From assembly GCF_026914265.1 (NCBI RefSeq), contig NC_069129.1, positions 12,244,269 to 12,308,268 of the forward strand: 64,000 bases of DNA, given 5' to 3'. The stretch comes from Mya arenaria. Its lineage: Eukaryota; Mollusca; Bivalvia; Myida; Myidae. Under the pieces are notes generated by a model. It saw only the letters and a program-made list of their open reading frames with translations, ran no database searches and was not told where the DNA came from. This document shows, piece after piece, positions 12,401-23,700 of this stretch; position 1 is the first letter of the stretch; each line of letters starts with the position of its first letter. A program made the translations under genes and the position numbers.

Positions 12401-14506
12401 TATATAGACTAAAGTACAGTGTATTGGAAACAAAGTGTAACTATGCACTATGAGAAATGAGGTAATGACAGTGTTGCCAGTTATGTTTCTACCATCTGCA
12501 TGTAGAGTCTTCAACAGGCTGGTCGTCACTTTAAGCACACACTCCATATACTTCCTGTAGGCATCCTGGAAATAAAAACTTTCAGTTTTATCACATTTTG
12601 TCAAGCCATTACCTTTATAGATTAACTACATATATCTTATACCAATTAGTGTAATGTTAAACATTGATGACTTTTTGTTCAAATTAGAGTCTCTACACAA
12701 CAGCATGTAACATATGACACTATATGTAGTATACTCTTTAAAGGGACTAGACACCAAATGATGCAATTGCATGAGAAAAAGAAAATTGTCATCCTTTCTC
12801 ACTTTTATAGAAGTGTCCACCTGCATGTTGTTGCATCGATCCTAATCAAGTTTATTGTATGAAGGCATCAGACCCATACACAAACAAAAGAGCATACATA
12901 TACAATACAAACCATTAAATGTACATATCAATTTGTGAGTCAGTGTTACACATTATCAGGGCTTCCATTAAGAATTTAAAACTGGAAGTATGAACTTCCT
13001 TGCCATAAATTTAGGAAGTTTTTTCCTTAAATGTGGAAATTAAAGTCTGTCTCACACCAAAAATATTATTACTCATTTACAATGTACTACTATTGCTCAA
13101 CTATTCTTTGAAAAATAAATTATTGCAACTATGAAAAACTTTACAAAGTTGAATTCAAATAATTTAGTTTACTTTCTGACTTATTGATATTGACACCATA
13201 AAAAAGCATTGACATCATTTTTTGATATTCCACCTTTGTAAGTTTTTTTCCAAAATAAAGTGTTACAGAAATTTTGTAAGTTTCAGCTTATTTGTAGGAA
13301 TTAGCAATACACTTCAAAACTTTTTTCAACAGAAGCTAAGATCTTTCATTTACTACTCAATTAATTAATATCAGTAGAATACCTGTAGAATATTCGAAGG
13401 TTCTGTATAAAGGACCCTTATGGGCTTTTAAAACCTATCTTTCTGTACAATAGGTATAGCAGAAATTTCCCTTGCGGTTGTGTTGAGTTTTAAATGTTTT
13501 AGAAGTATGGTGAAGAGCTGCGTATTGTTTTGTCATGTAAAAGTTTGTCTTAACAGCACATATATAGTTATTTCTGTATGATAAATCATATTGTCTTTTC
13601 TGTGCATGCAGATCAAACAAGATCTTGAAGCTTTCTACATCTTTGGCCTCAACATCATCCTATGGCAGCTGATTCCAATGTGGTTTACTTCATAACACTG
13701 CAACATCGTACCGCTTCAATATCGTACCATTCTTAGAATACAACCTACCTATTCAGCCAATGAAATTGCAGATAGGCAACCATTAAGTAGTAGACTTAAT
13801 CATTAAGAATCTAACTTTCACGCGGGTTTACAGATCTGCCTACTGCCAATCATGCGAAACACGTTCCCTGCATCCGATTTTGCGTTGACAATGTATCAGC
13901 CAATGATGTTGTATTCTAAGTCAGTAAGATAACATGAAGGTAACCTTTAAGAAGAAGAAGGACTCGTTCGCTATTCTCACTATGCCCATTCGAAAGCAGC
14001 CTTATCACTATTAACTTGCATGTAACAACTGAGATCATGTAAATATTTACTTTTGCAAAAAAATATTTTTGTTTTCGAAAACATTCCCCCCTTTTAATAT
14101 TGTGGTATGATCTCTCTAGCTGAATAGTAAAAATTCTATAAGTACCATAATGGTATTGGTACGAAAACTCTGTTATTTGCTGATTCCACACATTAACAAC
14201 ACATGCAGAAAAGTGATGTGGGGTGAATGTGGTTCTACACGTTGGCATCTCAAGCTTAAGGCTTAAGGTTTTTTAAGAATGTGCGAAATGCACTTTATAT
14301 TCAATCTAATTATTCGACAACAAATATTTGGTCAGGTGTTAATTTAACATTTAAATGCCTAGATACTTTCTTCCAGCCTGGTATGAATGAAAATGTTTTG
14401 TCATTACCTCATTTCTATCCTTGCTGTCATAGTCCAAAGCAGCTGTTACATCTTTCATGATGGATATTAGCTGAACAGACAAGTTGCTGCGAGCTGACAG
14501 AGCCAT
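3488..14506 (-). CDS. VPS9D1: VPS9 domain-containing protein 1-like (MIT + VPS9 Rab GEF), complete, 15 exons
   Basis: Likely a Rab5-family guanine-nucleotide exchange factor acting in endosomal traffic. Exons in transcript order: 14506-14408, 12565-12493, 10802-10707, 10368-10131, 9806-9701, 8843-8787, 8452-8400, 8165-8078, 7813-7728, 6975-6105, 5968-5850, 5462-5137, 4840-4768, 4402-4298, 3584-3488. All have GT/AG borders and compatible phases, summing to 2487 nt (828 aa plus TGA). Residues 1-90 form an MIT-like helical region starting MALSARSN. Residues 90-170 are Ser/Thr/Pro-rich. Residues 300-590 (one 871-nt exon) are acidic, low-complexity and lineage-specific looking. The VPS9 domain spans about 600-820: [12 protein letters not shown] in exon 11, GADDLLPIL in exon 14 (conserved Asp) and GEEGYCLTS in exon 15 (conserved Tyr). 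Exon 12 adds an acidic stretch inside the domain. Start chosen as the only ATG opening the MIT exon. MIT+VPS9 order points to VPS9D1 rather than RABEX5 or RIN. Exon 6 donor is the least certain. Confidence 0.85.
3976..4260 (-). repeat. Decayed partial copies of VPS9D1-like exon 14 inside intron 14
   Basis: The 3' part of exon 14 (about 4298-4342, encoding [12 protein letters not shown]) recurs at about 4213-4257 with high identity, but with an extra base that shifts the frame. Weaker copies occur at about 4085-4130 and 3990-4012. The common core on the plus strand is TGAATGAATCGTTCAA. Core starts are spaced about 88, 129 and 89 bases. The segment TTCGGAATAATTT also recurs at about 4037 and 4177, so whole blocks were duplicated. 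None is needed for the spliced frame, because exon 15 at 3584 joins exon 14 in phase. Confidence 0.7.
9324..9675. mobile_element. Foldback (long inverted repeat) MITE in VPS9D1-like intron 5
   Basis: Outer arms of 32 bp (9324-9355 and 9644-9675) match as inverted repeats with two mismatches. An inner pair (9412-9437 and 9493-9518, 26 bp, one mismatch) is nested within them. The parts between outer and inner arms also show partial complementarity, as expected for a degenerate palindromic element of about 350 bp. No coding frame. I could not define a target-site duplication. Confidence 0.75.
10575..10600. repeat. Poly-C tract plus (AC)n microsatellite
   Basis: A run of 14 C is followed by AT and five AC units, within VPS9D1-like intron 3. 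Simple sequence with no other signal. Confidence 0.9.
11250..11345. repeat. Degenerate relative of the 16.25-kb MITE
   Basis: The stretch around TTTATTTCTGGTTTCCTGAC followed by a T-rich CCTTAATTTTTTT resembles the left end of the element at 16251-17022 (TTTGTTTCTGGTTACCCG followed by ACTCAATTTTTTT). It appears to be an old, truncated copy in a VPS9D1-like intron. Confidence 0.4.
11731..11814. repeat. 21-bp minisatellite, 4 copies
   Basis: Four tandem units of the form AGGCGGCACACGGCCACCTGA start at 11731, 11752, 11773 and 11794. Units are GC-rich compared with surroundings. The multiple-of-three length keeps a short chance frame open, but the position is within an intron of the minus-strand gene, so I do not call a gene. 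Confidence 0.95.
11831..11962. repeat. 44-bp tandem repeat, 3 near-identical copies
   Basis: Copies start at 11831, 11875 and 11919, each beginning ACTACATCACATGATTTAAC. They lie almost directly after the 21-bp array, so two unrelated minisatellites sit side by side. Confidence 0.95.
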
Positions 14507-14718
14507 TTTTCTTCTCAATTGTTATTGTAATTGTTGATCCAAAAACAAGGAAGTGTCAAACTCTTGCTCCATTTCCGGCAGTTTCCGTAAGATTCCGATG
14601 GCGCCGATCATCTTCGTCTATTTCCGTATATATATATCTATATCCGTATCATTTTCAACAATCATAGCATAATTTTCCGGATATTTCCGGAAACAGTCGG
14701 AAGCGTACATGCATCAAA
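14507..14718. promoter_or_regulatory. Putative bidirectional promoter between VPS9D1-like and ACIN1
   Basis: Only 212 bp separate the two divergent start codons (14506 minus, 14719 plus), so both 5' UTRs and core promoters must lie here or initiate within it. The segment carries several TTTCCG/TTCCGT boxes, including a near-palindromic TTTCCGGATATTTCCGGAAA at about 14675-14694. These match the ETS-family core (CCGGAA) typical of housekeeping bidirectional promoters. A YY1-like AAATGGCGG overlaps the ACIN1 start. Factor identity is inference. Confidence 0.65.
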
Positions 14719-17700
14719 ATGGCGGACGAAGAAGAACTGTTCGTAAATGGAAAGCCTCTTTCATCACTTAGGGTGGTAGATCTTAAGAAAGAATGTGATA
14801 AAAGAGGACTGTCAAAGAGTGGAAGCAAGAGTCATCTCGTTGAAAGGCTAAAAACGGTATTTATTATTGCAAAGTTTTGTAATTTCAGCAATTTCTAAGG
14901 TGGAATCACCTACAAATATTTCGACGTTTCGAAACTTACGTTCATTACTTTAATTTAAACAATAGAATGACCCAGTAGTTGAAATAAACGGATAATTAGT
15001 ATTTGATTAATAAACTAAATGTGTGTCTTGTATTCATTCTCGATTGGCATTCATTGTCGATCTTTTGTTATGCCACGAAAATGTGTTACAATCTGAAATC
15101 AGCAAAAGAAGGTTACACACAACCATAAATGTATGTAATGGAGACAACCATACCTCTTCATTTATAAATCTAGTTTATACCAATTTATTTAAGCTTGACT
15201 ATCAAGACAGCTGTTATGTGAAATGAATCCACCTTTAGTCTGTTCAGGAAATGTTAGCATGACATCCCAAATAATGACTGCTTTCACCATATGTCAATTT
15301 CTTGGGCAGAAACCAGTAGTGTCATTTCTGAGAGCATTCATGTGGTTTGGATCAAACCACAAGCTCTAGAATGCCAGCCTGACAGCTAGTTGAATGTCAC
15401 ATTTTCAGTAGATGCGTCAGATTTGTTTTATATAAAGTAAAAAAAAAAAAACTTGCAAACCTTCCATTATTTCTTTTTAATCCTACAAAACATTTATGTA
15501 TCATAGTTTGTGTTAATTTGTCAGAGGCGGCAGTTTTATTGAGATGACCGCCTTGAATCATCAAAAAATATTGTAATCATGTAAATATCTAATAACAGTT
15601 GGTCACTTGATTTTGAGACAATGGAGTGGTAATGGGAACTAAACTGTTATCCGTTAACTGTTAATGGTTAACTGTCTCCGAGGCCTAGTGGTTAAGCGTA
15701 CACCTACGGAGCGGGAGGTTGTGGGTTCGAACCCTGGCCGCATCATACAAAAAACGTTAAAAAAAGCTCCCTTGCCTGGCGCTCGGCATTTAAATGGTAG
15801 TGCTTGGAAAAGTAGTGTACTCAGTACTGGTTTAACCCAGGAGAGTTGTACCCTGTGTATAGGTGCTCTGCACCTAGCACATAAAAGAACCAAGGGGTCT
15901 CGTCGAAAAAGAGCTAGGGTATCGCACTCAGACTTCCGGAAATAAGTGCTTGCACTTTCACGGGTTATCTTTGACCACAAGGTCTAAAGAAATACAAATA
16001 CAATTACAAAACTATCGCCAGTGAATTTTGTCTGCATGAAGATTATTGTTATTTTTTTATTAATGATCGATTTCTATTTGCATTTTCAGCAACTTCTTTT
16101 TGAGAACCCAGACAATGAAACATCTGGTAAGAATGATTGATATGCTTTTTTTTGTGCTTTTTTTACGTAATTTTTGACTTTGGATGCGAATACTCATTAA
16201 TATAGAATTGATATAAGATATGTAAACTTACCAAACCTGATATTTTCAATAAGGTCTTAAAAATAAGGTTTGTTTCTGGTTACCCGTCCAACACTATTTA
16301 TTTTTTCCACCAACTCAATTTTTTTTTAAGAAGAAAGTAGTGTCAGAATTTAGTGTTTGAAAATATTGCATTTGCTAATTTTACAACTAGATATTTTTTA
16401 GCTTCAAACAATTGTATCAGCTGTTTGTGCATATTACAGTGAAAACTGCCCTTTGAGGTACGTTATAATTAAATGCTAAGTACCAGGATGTGGTCCAGGT
16501 TGCCCTCTTTATTTAAGATTGAGAATACTACTTCAAATTGGTGTTGTTGTTTTTGAGTATGATTGATGCTCATAATTTATTTTATAGTAATTAACTTCTA
16601 AATTTAGTCCAATACCTGCACTCAGAGAGAAAAACAACAACATGAATATCCCAGAGATCAGATATTTTTTTACTAGACCATAACTTGGCTAGTCTTCCGA
16701 CCTGATGAAGCATTGATTTCTTGAAAAATTAACTTTGCAAAATTTAGAAGGTAGCTAATTTTCATAGGAGAAATATGACATACCGGTACCTTTTTATTGT
16801 TTAAATTAATTGGGTTTGAACCGAATTTAAAGAAAATGTTAGAAAAGGTAATTTTTCTAATCTGAAGTATTGCCTGTTTGTGTTGAAATGTATAGGGAAA
16901 TTAATTAGTAGTGTATTCTGTATAACCATGACAGTTATTTAACATAACATGCCCTATCAACCCTACCTACCATCCTATATTATATAGGGCATGTAACCAG
17001 AAACAAACCTTTTTTAGGCCTTATGGAACAAGAATGTGTAATCAGTTCAAATAGTGTGTGTTTCCTTGGCTTCCTACAGTTTAAATCTGTACATACTATC
17101 TATTTTACAGGGACAGGAGCAGGTCCAAACAAAATGGTAGGTACTACTACTTAACCTATTTATTGTTTTCTCACCTTTTTGATGACAAGAGTGGGGCCCA
17201 TAGTGGAACTAAATTTTTAAGATTTTTGACAATATTGATTATTAAATACATGTGGTGCTTACAGATGGGGTTTACCAGGGTATATCAAATTGCTTACTGT
17301 ACATTTAATTCTAACTACACTTACTGGAAATTTTTTACAAAAAAGTACATGATTGATATAATGAAGAAAATGAATGCATTGTATAATATATTTCTGATTT
17401 GTGAATGTTTCTCCTACTTTTGTGAAAAGAAATTATTTTGTAATTGTGCATGGGGCATTATTATACCCCATATTAGATAAAGAAAAAACACTGCCACTGT
17501 AACTAATTATGAGTGATTATCTTTGTTCCTTATCATTGTTATTATGATGTAAACTTGAACTAATTATTAAACTTTCAGAGATACATGCAACATCAATATA
17601 CCGTCATATTGGACAACACCTATGGTTTAACCATCCCTGTTATATCAGGAGAAAATAGCAAATTTGATTATGCTTATCTCTGTATTAATGAAAAAATTGT

Positions 17701-20700
17701 ATGGTGTACGTTTCTTTGCTCATGTAATTAATAGTCTTCTTCTTTACCAGTTTAAAATTGGCGAATCTTTGTCATGTTTGTTGTGCCTTTAGGCTTACTT
17801 AGAAAAGATCCTCTTTTAAATCTCACAGCTGGAAAAAGAGGACTGTCAAAATGAGTTCATCAAACAGTACCTGGCCCAGCAGAAGCAGCTTATAGAGAAT
17901 GCAGAGAGCTCTTGTAAGTTGGATAAAATACTATTATATACTTTGATGTTGTATTTTACAGAACACAAGCACATGCATCTCCTTGTAGCTAGCTGCAGTG
18001 ATAAAGATTGACCAGTCACCAGTTGTCAATCAATCAGTTTACAAATGATATGATTATATTTTGTAAATAAAGAACTATCATACTTGCAGATTCCATAGGA
18101 ATAAGTGCTCAACCTTTACTGATTGATCTTGACAAGGTTAAAAAAATACTTAAGCGACTGGTCAATTTAAAAAGTGCTCACTTCAATCTAAAGTAACAGT
18201 CCATCTTTTTTTGTTTAATATGACATTCATAATATCTGTTAGACACCATACTGACAGTTTCAAGTTCAAGGACTGTCAAATAAGAGTAAAGTGGAAACCT
18301 GTATATGTGTAACATTCTAACTCCGTCAAATATAATCAATAAGAAAACCCCAGTCACAAAAATCCTTACCTACAATGTGTATGTCTAGTTTAGTGCTCGG
18401 AGAAGACATCTATGCGTTGGAAATGAACACTTTCTTGGTATTGTACAGCATTATTGGAAAATGTGTTTCAGCAGTATCTGTTATAAACATTGTCTAAGCT
18501 GGTTTAAGATATATGGTGTTTATGTGAATTATTGGCAGTGGGTTCAGATTTCCTTTTATTGTCTATTGAAATATTGTGTGTTTCAGCTTTACAAGAGAGC
18601 ATTCTGGGAGATAAAAATAAGCATTTGAAACACTTGATGGAGTCCTTGTTTTGTGCCATGCATTGTAAATTTGTGACAATAGTACAAGGCTGATGATAAA
18701 TTATCTCTGACTCTTTAAAGGAAGTGATATTGACGAGTGTTCAGTATCACTGTGTGGCTTCAAATCTTACAGTTAATAAATTTGTTTTGTGTGTAGATTC
18801 CAAGGACGGTAGGATTTCTTGCAATATAGAAGTTAATAAACTGTCAAGATTAAAATGTTAGAAGTCAATGGTAAAGTCACTCTCAACTCAAAAGGTCTTA
18901 AATTGAATGGTTAAGAGCCCTTACATGGGTACATTTGCATAAACACCTCTAGGATTGGTTTCTTTTGAGGTTAAAATTTAGGGCATGATTCTATAGATAA
19001 GCTATTGTTTATCAACTTTCTTCACAATCAATCTATATGAAATTTGGTTGACTTACAGTGTAATAGGAGATCTGTTTTCAATTTTTTCCAGTAAATAGCT
19101 CCAGTCAAGAAAGTGATAGTGAAGAGTCACCAAAGAAACGGAAGGCGGACTCCCCGCAGATCCAATCCCCACCACTTGAGGTGTCGCCCGAAAAACCAGT
19201 GCCTGTCGCGATAAACAAACCGGCCGATGATGCCCCTACAGAGATCAGTGAAGCAACATCAAAGACCCTGCAAGGTACATTGTAGTGATAACCTAATAGT
19301 TTGATTAATTTGTAGTATTCGTTTTTCAATCTTATGCCTCCCTTAGTTTGTCAAAAAAACTACAAAGGAAGACTTTAAGCACCCTTTTTATCTAGAATTG
19401 TTTTTGCAGGTGGTAGTCCTGTGCAGGATAAGTCACCAGAAGATCCTGCCAGTAATGGTGTAAAGGACACTCCACAGGCTGTTATCGAGGGAGAAATATC
19501 GACTGAACAAAGTCCTGCCATGGGTCGTGGACGACGGAAATTGACAAGACTTGAACCAGCCGCTGAAAGGTATAGATTATCTATAAATGGATACCTTAGT
19601 TTAATTTATATAACTAGAATTAAAAAGAATGTTGTGAGGAGTATAAGTATGATAAGTAGGCTTGAACTTAGGTTTAACTGAAGTGTTGATCTGAATGAAA
19701 CTGTTCAGGCTGTAGAGATTTGTCAGAATGGCTCCTTTAACAATTCAGCCATTACTCTATCCATTTTCCACTCTAATTTCTCCTTAATAGTTAGGTTTCA
19801 CTCTCAGACAGCTCGAGAGTTGAAAGAGTGTCCTCTAACATAAGAAAGGGAAACTAGAGGGACAAGCCCCCCAAACCTAAACCAGCACAAGGATAAAGAC
19901 CAAACAAACAATAAAGAGGAGATTCAATTCTATAAGACAGCAAGCATTACAGCCACTAATAAAATATTATAATTGGTAGGGCCAATACCATTGTGTTTCA
20001 GTGAGGAGAAGGAAGCCGCTGAAGCAGACAGGCCCCATGAGAGGCGAAGTAGCAGAAGGTCAAGAAGTTCACACTCAGAGCATGATGAGCCCGCAGGTTG
20101 GTAGTATAGTTTTATGGCCTTTACTGTACTTGAGGGACTTTTGTATACTTTTTGAAATCCCAAAATAGTTGGGGTAATGGACTATTTTTAGGGAATAAGA
20201 TTATTTTTTAGAGGGGCAGATTAAGAGCCCTTACAGTTTATATTGAATTAATAGAACACTGTAACAAAAAAGGCTCTTAAAGGTCAGTACTTCAGTATGG
20301 TGTCTTAAGAGAGACATCGTTGGAGATTTTAAGAAGAAGTTTACATTCTGAACAGCATTCATAGCATTTGTGTTGTTATCAGCAGAATCGGCATCATGCA
20401 TAAAACAAAACTTTAACCCTGACCACTCCTCTAAAAAAAAATTATTCCCATGAAATTAGGGAAAAATGTGTTGCAAGACCTGAAGCTTCCCTTTTGGTGG
20501 TGTGGTTTTTAGCTCGACTATTTGAAGAATAAGGAGAGCTATACTACTCACCCAAGCGTTGGCGCACCCCTTGGTTAAGGTTTTGCATGCAAGCACACAT
20601 AGGTTAATATCTCAGCAACTACTTGAGATATTGCATTGAGACTTTTTACAATGGTACTCAACCATCCAACCTACTTAATTAACCAAGTAAGATAACTCTA

Positions 20701-23700
20701 GTTTTCATTTAATGCAAATAATAGGCCTTTATTATTTGACATAGAAATTCTGGTTAAGGTTTTGCATGCAAGCACACATAGGTTAATATCTCAGCAACTA
20801 CTGGATGTATTGCATTGAGACGTTATAAAATGGTACTCAACCATCCAATCTACTTAAGTAACAAAGTAAGATAACTCTAGTTTGCATTCAATTCAAATAA
20901 TGGCTTTTTTTTATTCGACATAGAAATTCTTGTTAAGGTTTTGCATGTAACCACTTTTAAGTCAATACCTCAGCGAATACATCATGTATTGCATTGAAAC
21001 TTTACACACAGGCTCCCAACGATTTAATCCTCTTATTTAATCAAATTAGATAACTCTATCTTTCATATTATATAATTTTTGCCCCTTTATTATGCGACGT
21101 AAGAAATTCTGGTTAAGGTCTTGCATGTTAGCACACATAGGATATTATCTCAGCAATTACTTCATGTATTGCATTGAGACTTTATACAATGGTATTCACC
21201 ACCCAACCTAATTGAATAACCAAGTTAGATAACTGTATTTTGCAAATAATGGGCCTTTATTATTACACTTAAAAATTCTGGTTAAAATTTTGCATGTAAC
21301 CACATTTATGTTAATACCTCAGCACATCATGTATTGCATTGGAATCAAATCTAACATTGATCCATGCATGTTTTGCCAAAACTTTCAATCCTTACACTGA
21401 AAAGCGGCGGAATAGTCAAGCGCGCTGTCTCTGTGACAGCTCTTGTTATAAAGAAAATTGAAAAGCACATACAAAAGACTCATAGTATATTAAAACATAC
21501 ATCAGCAGCACTGAATAAGCTAATAATACTCATTTAGAAAACTACAAAACAATCTAGATCAGACTTTGTTATTTCAATAAAAGCAATTTTCTCTACTCAT
21601 GTTTTTAAGCAGGCGCTGAACCACCTCTAGAAATAAGTCAACCACAGTCTGAAGCTGTAAAACTTACTGAGAAACCTAAAGAAGAGCCAGAAAAAGCTAC
21701 TGAACCAGTAGTTGAAGAAACCAAAGGTAATTCACAGAAAGAAGTGGAGAAAGAAGAGCCTGTTGCAGCTGCAAATTCTGCTGATTTAGAAAAAGATACG
21801 AAAACAAAGGGAAAAGATGGAGCAAAGAAAGAAACTGTAAAAGAAATGGGTACTGAAAAGGAAGAAGCAACATCAGAAACTGCAAAATCTGTTGAGCAGG
21901 AAAAAGATGTGAGGGGGAGTGGAAAAGGGAGAAAGGAGAGTGACACTGAAGTTGAAAAGACAGAAACTGTTAAAGAGATGGATCAAGGGAAAGATGAAGA
22001 GCCTATGGAAACTGCTAAACCTGTTGAGCAGGAAATAGACCATAGTGATAAGATGAAGGGGAAAGATGGAACAGAGACCGAAGAGATGAAGAAAGAAGAT
22101 AAAGATGATAAGAAGAAAGAAGAAACTGGAAAAGAGGAAAGTAAAGGTGAGATAAAGAAAATAGTTTTTACTCAGGGTTCTTACAGGAATTTGAAAAAAA
22201 TTAGTGCCAAAAGTCAGTAAAAGGATGAGTCCTACCTTCTAAAAAACTGAGTCCAAAAGAGGTAGTGTAGCTTTACAAACTGCAAAATATTAATAACTGA
22301 GAACCATGTTATAATTTTTAAATGATTAGTTTTTAACCCTATTTCTAATTTCCAGGAACTTTCGTAATGAATGTCTTAAATGTAAAAAAAAATCTGATAT
22401 GGTTATTTTCATAGTTGCCACATGATTTGTTTTCATTTATACTTTACTCCTAGCAGATGAGGCAGAAACTATCGCAAAGAAGACGGAACCAGTTGCTATG
22501 GAAACAGAGCCAGTTGCTATAGAAACAGAACCAGAAACAAAGACACAAGAGTTAGTACAGGAAAAGTCTGACACAAGGTAAGATTGTTATTGGAATTAAA
22601 TCTTATTAACAGAAGGAAAACTCCTAAGTAATGTTACTTGACATTCTTCAAGCTGTCATGTTTGATCCGCAGAAGCAAGAGAAGGTCAAGACCATAATAT
22701 GGGTCATTATTTTTGGGCTTCCTTTCTTATTACAGGATAAGGGCACAAAAGCCAGGAAGATCAAGGCGTTCAAGGTCAAGTTCATCTTCCAGTTCATCGT
22801 CAGAGTCAGGAGGTCGTGGGAGGTCATCATCATCTTCAAGCTCATCAAGGTCACCAGATGAGAGGAAATCAAAGATTTCGTCATCACAGAGGTACAGTAT
22901 GCTGATTATTGATTTTTTTTGTTGAGCAGGGAGATCTTAAAGAAATTAATAATTGCATGTCAACTCTGGAGTTCAGTTTATTTTTGAAGAGATTTCTTAT
23001 TCTCCCAAGCCTTATATTATTGATATAAGTAAAAAATATATGGCATGATTGTTTCAAAATGTTGTTTTTTTTGTAACAAAAGCTATGTCATTAAAAGAAA
23101 TGCCACATTGTAATGCTATTTCTAATACAAGCAGACAGAAGCCTGGTCAACAGAGAAAGTCCAGTAGTTCAAAATCTCGAAGCCGATCTCGGTCCCCAGA
23201 GCCTAAACGCCTTAGAAAACAAGCAGAGTATGTATAGTTTGTATACCTTTAATCTTGAAGATTAAGTTTAAAAAAAAAAAGAATATGCTGAATTGTATTG
23301 TTTTATTTTTATGTCCCTGAGGGATGGCATATATCATTCCCACTGTCTGTGTCAAAACTTCTGCACAAAAATTTCACTTTTCAACTAGGACCGTAACACC
23401 AGTGGTAGGCTGTCCTTGACATGTAGATGACCTTATATTGTTTTTGAGGTCAGTAGGGCAAAGGTCACAGTTAAAATTTTAATACAAATTTGACTGTTTG
23501 ACCTACCATTATCAAATTTCAGTGGTATGTAATCTGCAAATGATTCTTTTTTATGTTGATGTCATTAGGTGAAAAGGCAATAATCTGTGCATTTTTCTTC
23601 TAACATCTTGACTGAATAATCTCCATATGTGTCTGACAAAGTGGTGCTGAATGGGCATAATGTTTGACAAACATCTCTTGTTCTGAAATGTTTCTTATCT

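Noticed and set aside
12957..13000. CAGGGCTTCCATTAAG as a hAT-like transposon end
   Set aside because: No matching inverted end or target duplication was found downstream.
15687..15735. Functional tRNA gene
   Set aside because: Boxes A and B are present, but the acceptor stem does not close and a SINE body follows directly.
15654..15980. Opposed frames of 93 and 108 codons
   Set aside because: Both lie within the tRNA-derived SINE.
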